From Candidatus Sulfopaludibacter sp. SbA3 (GTDB lineage Bacteria; Acidobacteriota; Vicinamibacteria; Vicinamibacterales; UBA2999), in contig CAMBHC010000096.1 of the NCBI GenBank assembly GCA_945866285.1, forward strand, positions 1 through 8,622: 8,622 nt of DNA. Reading direction: 5' to 3'. Of this stretch, positions 1-6,508 are shown in pieces. Made by a program: the position numbers and the translations under genes. A model generated the notes under the pieces. That model was not told where the DNA came from. It saw only the letters and a program-made list of their open reading frames with translations, and did no database searches. Position 1 is the stretch's first letter; every line of letters begins with the position of its first letter.

Positions 1-1090
1 GCGCGCCACGCACCACTTCATCCGCGAGATCCAGGTGGAAGTGGCTGGCGCCGCCGAGGTCCGACAGCAAGTGCGTCAGGTTGTTGCCGAACAGGAAGCT
101 CGCGGTCGGCGCGAGGCGGCTCGGCAGGTCGGTGTAGCCCAGGATGTGGACGCCGTATTTCTGCACCACGCTGCCGGGTTCGGTGAGCGCGCAGTTGCCG
201 CCGTTCTCGGCGGCCAGGTCGACGATCACCGATCCCTTCTTCATCCCCTTCACCATCTCCTCGGTGATCAGGATCGGTGCCGGCCGGTTGGGAATCAGCG
301 CAGTCGTGATGATGATGTCGACGTCCCGCGCCTGGGCGGCAAACATCTCCATTTCGGCCTTGATGAAGGCGGGACTCATTTCCTTGGCGTAGCCGCCCGT
401 GCCCTCGCCGTCTTCATGCACGTTGAGTTCAATGAACTCCGCGCCCATGCTCTTCACTTGCTCTTTCACCGTCGGCCGCGTGTCGAAGGCGCGGACGATG
501 GCGCCCATGCCGCGCGCCGCGCCAATCGCCGCGAGTCCGGCCACGCCGGCGCCGATCACCAACACCTTGGCGGGCGCCACGCGCCCGGCCGCGGTCATCT
601 GGCCCGTGAAGAAACGCCCGTAGAAGCTGGCCGCTTCGACCACGGCGCGGTAGCCGGCGATGTTGGCCATCGACGACAGCGCATCCATCTTCTGCGCGCG
701 CGAGATCCGCGGGATCTGGTCGACGGCAATCGCGGTCGCCTTGCGTGCCGCCAACCGCTCGATGATGTCCGTGTTCTTGCCCGGATGCAGGAAACAGATG
801 AGGGTGCCGCCCTCGCGGATGAGTTCGGCCTCGTGCACACCCAGGCCGGGATGCGCCGTGGGCGGCTGCACCTTCAGGACGATGTCGCCGGCCTGCCAGA
901 TCTCGCGCGTGCCGGTTATGACCTCGGCGCCGGCCGCCGCATAGTCGTCGTCGCCGAACGAGGCGGCCGCACCGGCGTCGTGTTCGACCGCGACACTGAA
1001 GCCCAGCTTGACGAGTTTGGCGACGTTTTCAGGGGTGACTGCGACCCGGCGTTCTCCGGGGCGGCATTCTTTCGGGACGGCGAGCTTCAT
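1..1090 (-). CDS. pntA: NAD(P) transhydrogenase subunit alpha, NAD(H)-binding domain I (3'-truncated by window edge)
   Basis: This subunit of the membrane proton-translocating transhydrogenase binds NAD(H) and passes hydride to NADP+ on the beta subunit, supplying NADPH from the proton motive force. The translation from ATG 1090-1088 gives 363 residues without a stop. It opens MKLAVPKECRPGERRVAVTP, typical of the alanine dehydrogenase/PntA N-terminal domain. An RQD-loop-like segment PRISRAQKMD (127-136) has R128, Q133 and D136 where the family has its catalytic-site Arg, Gln and Asp. A Rossmann motif GAGVAG (180-185) follows, with AFDTRP about 15 residues later. The presence of the RQD loop and of YGRFFTGQMTAAGR (157-170) favours PntA over alanine dehydrogenase. 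The split form (PntAA) is about 380 residues, so only a short tail may be missing; fused PntA is about 510. Downstream pntAB/pntB would lie outside the window. No Shine-Dalgarno precedes the start. It is the last visible gene of the leftward unit, 114 bases after the MATE gene. Confidence 0.93.
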   Translation of the reverse strand, partial: MKLAVPKECRPGERRVAVTPENVAKLVKLGFSVAVEHDAGAAASFGDDDYAAAGAEVITGTREIWQAGDIVLKVQPPTAHPGLGVHEAELIREGGTLICFLHPGKNTDIIERLAARKATAIAVDQIPRISRAQKMDALSSMANIAGYRAVVEAASFYGRFFTGQMTAAGRVAPAKVLVIGAGVAGLAAIGAARGMGAIVRAFDTRPTVKEQVKSMGAEFIELNVHEDGEGTGGYAKEMSPAFIKAEMEMFAAQARDVDIIITTALIPNRPAPILITEEMVKGMKKGSVIVDLAAENGGNCALTEPGSVVQKYGVHILGYTDLPSRLAPTASFLFGNNLTHLLSDLGGASHFHLDLADEVVRGA

Positions 1091-1100
1091 CTGTGAGGGG

Positions 1101-1106
1101 ATTCTA
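1101..1106 (-). promoter_or_regulatory. Candidate -10 element TAGAAT before pntA
   Basis: On the minus strand TAGAAT is followed by exactly 10 bases (CCCCTCACAG) and then the pntA ATG. No Shine-Dalgarno lies in those 10 bases and no convincing -35 hexamer is seen. If it is a promoter, the transcript would begin only a few bases before the ATG, so the mRNA would be nearly leaderless. The same spacing recurs before the MATE and GNAT genes. This is inferred from sequence only. Confidence 0.4.
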
Positions 1107-1192
1107 GCAGGAGAGCTGTCTAACAGGAGCCGAAGAGATGAGGAGTTAGGCTTTTCAAATTCCTGGACTCCTGAACGTCTTGTCTCCTGCTA
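1105..1192. repeat. Imperfect inverted repeat built from CAGGAG units between the MATE gene and pntA
   Basis: The arms are TAGCAGGAGA (1105-1114) and its exact reverse complement TCTCCTGCTA (1183-1192). After a 9-base gap on each side comes CAGGAG (1124-1129) and its reverse complement CTCCTG (1168-1173), so the two arms are symmetric. A second inner hairpin is possible between AGGAGT (1141-1146) and ACTCCT (1167-1172), extended by AGG 1148-1150 with CCT 1162-1164. The two inner pairings use the same right arm and exclude each other. No T-run follows on the minus strand, so this is not a classical intrinsic terminator. It may act as a weak terminator or mRNA stabiliser, or be a remnant of a repeat element. 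Confidence 0.5.
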
Positions 1193-1204
1193 TCTCTTGA
1201 TCTG

Positions 1205-2539
1205 CTACGCCAGCTTCAGCCGGAACTCCCGCTGGAGCAATACCAGGTTCAGTGCCATCTGGAGCGTCGTCGAGACCACCGTCAGCCACCAACTCCAGGT
1301 GAGGGCGACCTCGGGTCGGTGTGACAGCACGATCGCCGGGACGATGCTCACGACCATCCGCAGCGCCGAGGTCGCGAGCGACGGCAGCGTATTGCCCATG
1401 CCCTGGAACATGCTGGCCGACACGAAGGTGATGCCCGACGCCACGAAGTTGATGGTGACGACGTGCAGGTAGTCCACGCCCACGTGGATGACTTCGGGAT
1501 CCGAGCTGAAGAGCCGGACCAGCAGCGGTGCCGCGAGGTAGATGCCCACGCCAAGGGTCAGCATGGTCACCGCCGCAATTGACGCCGCCGTCTTGAAGAC
1601 GGCGCGGACCCGCTCACCCTTCTTGGCCCCAAAGTTCTGCCCCGCCACCGGCGCGACCGCGAAGCCGAGCGCCACGATCGGCAGGAACGCCGACTGCACA
1701 ATCCGGAAGCCGATGCCAAACCCGGCCTGCGCCGCCGCGCCGAAGCGGCGGCTGATCACATAGACGACGACCATGTACACGCCCATCAAGCCGAACTCGA
1801 CGCCGGCCGGCAGGCCGATCTTCAACAGCTGTCCCCAGACCCGGAACTTGGGGCGCCAGTCGGCCGGGTGGAAGCGGAGGTACGCGTCGCGATCCAGGAA
1901 GTAGTACGAGAGCCAGATCACGCCGACGACGATCGCCACGAACGTGGCGACGGCCGCCCCGCTCACGCCCATTGCCGGGAACGGACCCCAACCGAAGATC
2001 AGAACCGGCGCCAGCACGATGTTGATGATCACCGTGCCGGTTTGCACGATCATCCCCGGCTTGAAGTTACCCGTGCCGCGCAGCGCCGCGCCCATGGCAA
2101 CCATGGCGAACTGCAGCGCCATGGCGGGAATGAACCACAGCAGGTATTCCCCGGTCAGCGTCTGCATGGTGGCGTCGGCGCTGAGCGCGGCCGCGTACGA
2201 CGTCCGGAACAACATCGCAATCGCGAGAAAGATCACGCCGGCAACCATCGACAGCACTTGCGACTGGTTGAACAGATGGGTGGCCAGGCTGTGCTCCTTC
2301 CGCCCGGCCGCGTGCGACACGACCGTCGTGGTGCCGACCCCGAGCATCTGCGAGATCGCCAGCACCACGAACGAGAGGTTGGCGCTGATGCCGACGGCCG
2401 CGACCGCCTCGGTCCCGAGACGGCCGACCCAGTAAAGATCGATCAGCACGTAGAGGGACTGAAAGACCATGCTGACGAGCATGAAGCTGGTGGTCTTCAG
2501 GAGGTGCCCGGTAAGGGAGCCGCCGGTGAGGTCCTGCAT
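1205..2539 (-). CDS. MATE family efflux transporter (MOP superfamily)
   Basis: This 444-residue membrane protein matches the usual length of the multidrug and toxic compound extrusion family, about 12 transmembrane helices in two six-helix lobes, which export cationic or organic compounds by Na+ or H+ antiport. The first lobe shows YVLIDLYWVGRLGTEAVAAV (30-49), with the acidic D34 in the first helix, and ALRGTGNFKPG (152-162). The second lobe begins near LPAGVEFGLMG (243-253) and carries APVAGQNFGAKKGER (296-310), the usual counterpart of the N-lobe motif. The ATG lies 11 bases after the stop of the SRPBCC gene, suggesting one operon, although a TATAAT hexamer spans that junction and could start a separate transcript. 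MATE proteins share the MOP superfamily with Wzx and MurJ flippases. Given the glycan genes upstream, a lipid-linked sugar substrate is possible, but multidrug-type efflux remains the default call. Confidence 0.93.
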   Translation of the reverse strand: MQDLTGGSLTGHLLKTTSFMLVSMVFQSLYVLIDLYWVGRLGTEAVAAVGISANLSFVVLAISQMLGVGTTTVVSHAAGRKEHSLATHLFNQSQVLSMVAGVIFLAIAMLFRTSYAAALSADATMQTLTGEYLLWFIPAMALQFAMVAMGAALRGTGNFKPGMIVQTGTVIINIVLAPVLIFGWGPFPAMGVSGAAVATFVAIVVGVIWLSYYFLDRDAYLRFHPADWRPKFRVWGQLLKIGLPAGVEFGLMGVYMVVVYVISRRFGAAAQAGFGIGFRIVQSAFLPIVALGFAVAPVAGQNFGAKKGERVRAVFKTAASIAAVTMLTLGVGIYLAAPLLVRLFSSDPEVIHVGVDYLHVVTINFVASGITFVSASMFQGMGNTLPSLATSALRMVVSIVPAIVLSHRPEVALTWSWWLTVVSTTLQMALNLVLLQREFRLKLA

Positions 2540-2549
2540 GATCGCAGGG

Positions 2550-2555
2550 ATTATA
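2550..2555 (-). promoter_or_regulatory. Candidate -10 element TATAAT before the MATE gene
   Basis: On the minus strand a perfect TATAAT overlaps the TAA stop of the SRPBCC gene and is followed by 10 bases (CCCTGCGATC) and the ATG of the MATE gene. No Shine-Dalgarno fits in that gap, and the hexamer at -35 spacing (GGTCGC) is not consensus. It may be an internal promoter giving a nearly leaderless mRNA. The chance of a random TATAAT at this place in GC-rich DNA is low, but the gene could equally be read through from upstream. Confidence 0.45.
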
Positions 2556-3036
2556 TTCGGTCAATCTGCACGGCGACCGGCTCGCGGGCCGTCACCTGGA
2601 ACTGCTGCAGGATCTCGTGCTGCCGGAAGGTGAAGATTCGCGCGAGGTCGCGTTTCACCATCAGCCCATGCATGAGCGCGCCGCCGATCGGCGAGTAGAG
2701 CACGGTGTCTTCGACCAGCGTGCCGCCGTCAACCGCGGTGAAGGTGTGCGTGTGATGCCAGCGCCAGTACGGGCCCCACACCTGCTCGTCAACGAACCGC
2801 GCTGGCGGCGACCAGTCGCTGATGCGCGTGCGCCACGGCACCGGCAGGCCGCGCACGATGATGAGGTAATCGATGATCGCGCCCGGCCGCATCGTGATCG
2901 GTTGCGGCGTCCGGATGCGAAAACTCAGCCACGGCGGTGTCAGCTTCTGCAGGTTGCCGGCATCGGCGAAGAACGCAAATGTGTCGTCGAGCGGCCGCGC
3001 CACGAACAGCCGGGTGGTGAGCCTATATTGGGCCAT
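2551..3036 (-). CDS. SRPBCC/START-like ligand-binding domain protein
   Basis: This is a 161-residue soluble protein, the size of a single SRPBCC (Bet v1/START-like) hydrophobic-ligand-binding fold. The N-terminal strand and helix pattern LFVARPLDDTFAFFADAGNL (10-29) is typical of polyketide-cyclase-like and coenzyme Q-binding-like SRPBCC proteins. TPPWLSFRIRTP (33-44), SDWSPPARFVDEQVWGPYWRW (73-93) and HTHTFTAVDGGTLVEDTVLY (95-114) match the conserved core of the subgroup often annotated as SRPBCC family protein. There is no signal peptide or membrane helix. The ligand is unknown, and no catalytic residue can be assigned. It lies 38 bases downstream of the GT4 gene and 11 bases upstream of the MATE gene on the same strand, so it is probably cotranscribed with them. 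A role in binding a lipid or isoprenoid of the glycan pathway is only a guess from position. Confidence 0.85.
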   Translation of the reverse strand: MAQYRLTTRLFVARPLDDTFAFFADAGNLQKLTPPWLSFRIRTPQPITMRPGAIIDYLIIVRGLPVPWRTRISDWSPPARFVDEQVWGPYWRWHHTHTFTAVDGGTLVEDTVLYSPIGGALMHGLMVKRDLARIFTFRQHEILQQFQVTAREPVAVQIDRI

Positions 3037-3074
3037 CGTTATTGAGACGCCATTGCCGGAACCTGCGGTGCAAC

Positions 3075-4226
3075 TTAGCCCTGGAAGGTGGCCACAATCT
3101 CGCGGACCTCGCGCACGAATCGGTCGGTCGAGAACCGCGCGGCCCTTGCCGCAAGCGCACCGCCAAGCCGCGCCTGCGCCACCGGATCCGCCAACACCGC
3201 GCTGATCTTCGCCGCCGCGTCGTCTTCGGAGGCATACATCAGCGCCGGCTCATAGCCGACAATCTCCATCTGACCGCCGCCGTCTGGCACCCACACGATC
3301 ACGCCGGAGCGCGCCATCTCTGCCGGCGCCATGCCGAAATGTTCTTCACGCATCCCATGAATGCCGTATCGGTGCGCACCCATGAGCTCGCGCAATTCAT
3401 CGCGGCTGACATCCTGGCGAAACTGAATCCAGTCGCCCAGCGATCGCGCCAGCAATTGCAGGCTGGCGAAGTACTGAGCGGAGTGGCGGTCCGAAGTGCC
3501 GACGATGGTCAGCCGCAGGCCTGGGGTGGTGGCGCGCACACGGACGAGGATGCGCATGACGCGCTCGTATTCCTTCTCCGGCGAGATGCGGCCGACGGCG
3601 AGAAAGTGCGGCGCGCGCTCGGTCCACGGCCGACCGGGGCCGGGATCGGCAACTGGCGGATAAAGCGTGCGCGGCTGGCCACCGAGAAGGTGGCGGACGT
3701 GCTCGCCGGCCCAATCAGAGTTCACGAGTGTCACGTTCGACCGCATTCGCGCCAGCGAGAAGCCCGCCACGCGGTCGGCGATTACGTAGTACGCGGCCAG
3801 GGGCGCCTTGGCCTGGTGATACCAGCGCAGGTCGACGACGGGCCGCGGCCGCAGGTACGACGGATAGTTGATGTACTGGATGCCACGCCGGCCGAAGTCG
3901 GTCTCGTTGTAGGCGCCGAAGAGGACATCAAACCCGGCACTCACCTTGCGTGTGTAGCGCATCAGCAACGACAGCTTCACCAGCGTGGCCGGTGTCGGGA
4001 GCACGTCAGGAACGAGCCGCCACGCGCGGGGCACCACGATGGTGTCGAAGTCACTGCGGTGGAGATGGGTGCCGAAGAACCGGTTGATCGACCCGACCTC
4101 CACCGGCTGCCACGACAGCACCGTGACCCGATATTCGGGTAAGAGCGCCTGTAGGACCCACGCTGCGAGGCCGTTACTGCCACCTGGCGGCTGCAGGGAC
4201 GGCTGCACCAGCAGGACGCGCTTCAT
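3075..4226 (-). CDS. Glycosyltransferase family 4 (GT-B fold)
   Basis: This 383-residue enzyme is probably a cytoplasmic or membrane-associated retaining transferase moving a sugar from a nucleotide donor to a lipid-linked acceptor. The N-terminal Rossmann half starts MKRVLLVQPSLQPPGGSNGL (1-20), with a Gly-rich acceptor-side loop. The C-terminal half has VGRISPEKEYER (211-222), whose Lys218 is in the usual donor-phosphate position, and EHFGMAPAE (295-303), the E-x7-E motif of GT4 with E295 and E303. RRGIQYINYPSYL (113-125) and LYPPV (188-192) recall the YVHYP and YPP segments of ALG11-type mannosyltransferases, and GGGQMEIV (316-323) resembles the GGP..DIV segment there. Overall it is not a clear ALG11 orthologue, and the sugar cannot be read from sequence. 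Its ATG overlaps the wecA-like stop as ATGA, so translation is probably coupled. Confidence 0.93.
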   Translation of the reverse strand: MKRVLLVQPSLQPPGGSNGLAAWVLQALLPEYRVTVLSWQPVEVGSINRFFGTHLHRSDFDTIVVPRAWRLVPDVLPTPATLVKLSLLMRYTRKVSAGFDVLFGAYNETDFGRRGIQYINYPSYLRPRPVVDLRWYHQAKAPLAAYYVIADRVAGFSLARMRSNVTLVNSDWAGEHVRHLLGGQPRTLYPPVADPGPGRPWTERAPHFLAVGRISPEKEYERVMRILVRVRATTPGLRLTIVGTSDRHSAQYFASLQLLARSLGDWIQFRQDVSRDELRELMGAHRYGIHGMREEHFGMAPAEMARSGVIVWVPDGGGQMEIVGYEPALMYASEDDAAAKISAVLADPVAQARLGGALAARAARFSTDRFVREVREIVATFQG

Positions 4227-5209
4227 CGCGCCTGCGCCGTCGACAGCGCGAACACCGACAGCACGGCGGTCACGCCGTAGAGAATCAGCACCGTTCGGCG
4301 TGGGGACCAGCCAAGTGCCAGCAGGCGGTGATGGATGTGTTGGCGATCGGGTTCCACCAGTTGCCGCAACGCCGTCACCAGTGACGCCGGTCCGTTGGTC
4401 GGTCGCGCCAGGCTGCGCCGGAGGATGGTGGTCATGATATCGGCGAGCGGGAGCGCGAAGATCAACAGCGGCACACCCGTGGCCAGTGCCGTGGCGCCTT
4501 TCTGCCAGCCGGCAATGGCGGTCGTCGCCAGCAGAAAACCAAAGAGCAGGCTGCCGCTGTCGCCGAGAAAGATCGACGCGGGTGAGAAATTGAAGAATAA
4601 GAAGCCGACCGCGGCGCCAACCAGCGTCGCCAGTAGCATCGCCTCAGCCGAATGGCCGCGCATGATGAGGACCAGTCCGCACGCCGCGCCGGCGATTGCG
4701 GCGATGCCGCTGGCCAGGCCGTCAATGCCATCGATCAAGTTGAAGGCATTCGTCAGGCCGACGATCCACGCGGCGGTGATCGGCCATGCCAGCCAGCCGA
4801 GTTGCCACGACATGCCGAGCAATGTGACACGCTCGATCAGCAGGCCCGCGGTCATCACCAGCACCGCCGCTGAGACCTGGATGGCAACCTTGGTTCCCGC
4901 ACCGACACCACGCAAATCATCCAGGAGGCCGATCCCGAAGATCAACGCGCCGGCTGCCGCCAACGGCTGGAGTGCCGGCCAGATTGCTGGGCCGAAATCT
5001 TCCGGCCGCCACAGGCTGACGAGTATTATCGCCATCACCATGGCGGCGACCACCGCCACGCCGCCCAACCTCGGCACCGATTGAGGATGAACCTTCCGGC
5101 CTCCCGGGGCGTCGACCAGTCCGAGTTGAATCGAGCCTCGCGAGACCAGCGGGGTCAAGAGCAGGACCAGGACCGCGCTACTGAGGCTGAGCAGCAGGTA
5201 AACCGTCAC
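4223..5209 (-). CDS. Undecaprenyl-phosphate N-acetylhexosamine-1-phosphate transferase (WecA/TagO/MraY family)
   Basis: This polytopic membrane enzyme transfers a sugar-1-phosphate, usually GlcNAc-1-P, from UDP-sugar to undecaprenyl phosphate and so starts a lipid-linked glycan. At 328 residues it has the usual size. Motifs in order are GGRKVHPQSVPRLGG (36-50), GLLDD with the Mg-binding D97 and D98, NAFNLIDGIDGL (154-165), IFLGDSGS (213-220, D217) and DRQHIHHRL (288-296). HIHH is the HxHH-type UDP-sugar recognition motif of WecA/TagO rather than the MraY pattern. The start is GTG 5209-5207: an in-frame TAA lies at 5242-5240 with no other start codon between. No Shine-Dalgarno is seen. The start codon abuts the divergent ALG1-like gene with no spacer, and the stop overlaps the GT4 start. 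This is the bacterial counterpart of eukaryotic ALG7. Final glycan unknown; wecA or tagO as a symbol would overstate what can be told. Confidence 0.94.
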   Translation of the reverse strand: MTVYLLLSLSSAVLVLLLTPLVSRGSIQLGLVDAPGGRKVHPQSVPRLGGVAVVAAMVMAIILVSLWRPEDFGPAIWPALQPLAAAGALIFGIGLLDDLRGVGAGTKVAIQVSAAVLVMTAGLLIERVTLLGMSWQLGWLAWPITAAWIVGLTNAFNLIDGIDGLASGIAAIAGAACGLVLIMRGHSAEAMLLATLVGAAVGFLFFNFSPASIFLGDSGSLLFGFLLATTAIAGWQKGATALATGVPLLIFALPLADIMTTILRRSLARPTNGPASLVTALRQLVEPDRQHIHHRLLALGWSPRRTVLILYGVTAVLSVFALSTAQAR

Positions 5210-6481
5210 ATGCGAACCGCCGTTATCGTACTCGGAGATTTAGGCCGCAGCCCGCGAATGCAGTATCACGCCGTCTCGCTGGCCGATGCCGGGCATGATG
5301 TCGACCTGGTCGGCCTCGAGGGCGCACCACCCATGCCGGCAGCGGCCAGTCACCCGCGGATCACGTGTCATCGTCTGCCAGACTTCGCGTTTCAGGGACG
5401 GGCCACGGGCGGTCTCAACCGCTTCGTCGCCGGCTCGCTGGCGCGGGTCGTGGGGCAGGCCCGGCACCTCTTCACGCTGTTGATGCGATTGCCGAAGGCG
5501 GACGTGGTGCTGGTGCAGAATCCGCCGGCCGTGCCGACGCTGGCGGTGGCCTGGCTGGTGGCGCGATGGCGCGGCTCGCGGCTCGTGATCGACTGGCACA
5601 ACCTGTCGCACACCGTCGCGGCCATTCGGCTGGGTGAATCGCATCGCGCGGTGAAGGCCATCGCGCGGAGTGAGCGGCGTTGGGCGCGACGCGCCGATGG
5701 TCACCTCGCCGTATCGAAGGCTCTTGCGGCCTGGCTGTCGAGCCACGACGGCATCACCGCCGCGGTCGTCTACGACCGGCCTGTCGCGGCCTTCAGTCGC
5801 ACGATGCCGTCTGCCGCGGTGCCGATGTGGACGAAGCTGGCGGCTGACGCCGGGCTCCCCGTCGACCGCTTGCCACTCGTCGTCTGTCCGACCAGTTGGA
5901 CGCCGGATGAGGATTTCGGTCTCTTGCTCGAGGCATTGGAGCGCGCCGACCGCCAGCTCGCTCGTAGAGGCGGGTCTTCAGACCCGCCTGCCAAGTCAGA
6001 CTCGCCTGCGCCCGTCCTTGCCGTCATCCTCACTGGCCGCGGCGCGCTGCGCGAGTCGTTCGAGGCGCGGCTGGCGCGGCGAGCCTTTTCGGCCATCGCG
6101 GTCAGGACGATGTGGCTGGAGCCTGCCGACTATCCGGTGGTGATCGGCATGGCCGACCTCGGTCTCTGCCTGCATCAGTCTTCGTCCTGGCTGGACCTGC
6201 CCATGAAGGTCGCCGATTTCCGCGGCGCTGGCGTGCCCGTGGCAGCGTTTGACTACGCGCCGGTGCTGGGTGAAGTGCTGACTAACGGTCGCGAAGGAAT
6301 CACCTTTCGCGGTCCGGGAGAGCTGGCCAGCATCCTCGTCAGCGTAGCCACGAAGGCCACTGATCCCACATCGGCGCTGAACCGATCGCAGGCGTGGTTG
6401 TTCGAGAATCCTGCCGAGCGGTGGGACACGCAATGGCTGGTCGCAGCCCGGCCCGTGCTGGTACCTGACGGTGCAGCCTAA
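5210..6481 (+). CDS. ALG1-like glycosyltransferase (GT33-type beta-1,4-mannosyltransferase homologue)
   Basis: This 423-residue GT-B protein carries the whole motif set of eukaryotic ALG1, which adds the first beta-1,4-mannose to GlcNAc2-PP-dolichol. In order: VLGDLGRSPRMQYHAVSL (7-24), LVQNPPAVPT (101-110), VIDWHN (126-131), VVYDRP (186-191), TSWTPDEDF (228-236), LTGRG (274-278), WLEPADYP (302-309) and LGLCLHQSSSWLDLPMKV (317-334). The eukaryotic consensus in the last block is SSSGLDLPMKV, so the Gly is Trp here. The chosen ATG 5210 puts the first motif at residue 7; an upstream ATG at 5081 only adds a Gln/Arg-rich stretch antisense to the wecA-like gene. ALG1 has an N-terminal membrane anchor, and none is evident here. 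Residues 253-267 are a low-complexity insertion encoded by a palindrome and an 18-base duplication. The lipid acceptor is probably the product of the divergent polyprenyl-P transferase; the mannose donor is inferred only from family membership. Confidence 0.88.
   Translation: MRTAVIVLGDLGRSPRMQYHAVSLADAGHDVDLVGLEGAPPMPAAASHPRITCHRLPDFAFQGRATGGLNRFVAGSLARVVGQARHLFTLLMRLPKADVVLVQNPPAVPTLAVAWLVARWRGSRLVIDWHNLSHTVAAIRLGESHRAVKAIARSERRWARRADGHLAVSKALAAWLSSHDGITAAVVYDRPVAAFSRTMPSAAVPMWTKLAADAGLPVDRLPLVVCPTSWTPDEDFGLLLEALERADRQLARRGGSSDPPAKSDSPAPVLAVILTGRGALRESFEARLARRAFSAIAVRTMWLEPADYPVVIGMADLGLCLHQSSSWLDLPMKVADFRGAGVPVAAFDYAPVLGEVLTNGREGITFRGPGELASILVSVATKATDPTSALNRSQAWLFENPAERWDTQWLVAARPVLVPDGAA
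5968..5989. repeat. Perfect palindrome in frame inside the ALG1-like gene
   Basis: Arms AGGCGGGTCT (5968-5977) and AGACCCGCCT (5980-5989) are exact reverse complements around a TC centre. The palindrome encodes roughly residues 253-260 (RGGSSDPP) without breaking the frame. It lies in the variable linker between the TSWTPDEDF and LTGRG motifs. A similar layout, with GC-rich arms around a TT centre, occurs 3' of this gene at 6491-6508. The form suggests a short mobile or REP-like palindromic element that was tolerated as coding sequence. That origin is inferred. Confidence 0.6.
5979..6009 (+). repeat. Short direct duplication next to the palindrome
   Basis: CAGACCCGCCTGC (5979-5991) recurs as CAGACTCGCCTGC (5997-6009), 12 of 13 bases identical, with a period of 18 bases. 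In protein this gives SDPPA-K followed by SDSPA, so the frame is kept. It overlaps the right arm of the palindrome and lengthens the same linker of the ALG1-like enzyme. Confidence 0.55.
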
Positions 6482-6490
6482 TGGTTTAGC

Positions 6491-6508
6491 GTCCGGCTTT
6501 AGCCGGAC
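6491..6508. repeat. Perfect palindrome 3' of the ALG1-like gene, possible terminator
   Basis: Arms GTCCGGCT (6491-6498) and AGCCGGAC (6501-6508) pair perfectly around TT, beginning 10 bases after the stop codon of the ALG1-like gene. No T-run follows on either strand, so a rho-independent terminator is not well supported. It may protect the 3' end, attenuate transcription into fhs, or be a copy of a dispersed palindromic element like the one at 5968-5989. Confidence 0.5.

Noticed and set aside
1..1090. Alanine dehydrogenase instead of PntA
   Set aside because: The RQD-loop pattern R128/Q133/D136 and the FFTGQMTAAG segment before the Rossmann motif fit transhydrogenase alpha subunit better.
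35..1096. Long open frame on the plus strand opposite pntA
   Set aside because: Its product is Arg/His/Asp-rich low-information sequence with no family motif, while the minus strand encodes a complete PntA motif set. It is an antisense shadow typical of GC-rich DNA.
1868..2698. Plus-strand open frame opposite the MATE and SRPBCC genes
   Set aside because: His/Arg/Asp-rich shadow spanning two clear minus-strand genes and their junction.
3042..4142. Plus-strand open frame of 366 codons opposite the GT4 gene
   Set aside because: No recognisable domain; Arg/His-rich composition; the opposite strand carries the E-x7-E motif and a coupled ATGA start.
5081..5209. Upstream extension of the ALG1-like gene to ATG 5081
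   Set aside because: The added 43 residues are Gln/Arg/Glu-rich and antisense to the conserved N-terminus of the wecA-like gene, and the family's first motif begins right after the ATG at 5210.
6491..6508. Classical rho-independent terminator after the ALG1-like gene
   Set aside because: The stem is strong, but no T-run follows on the plus strand (the next bases are CTGAGGGG), so it is listed as a palindrome with only possible terminator activity.
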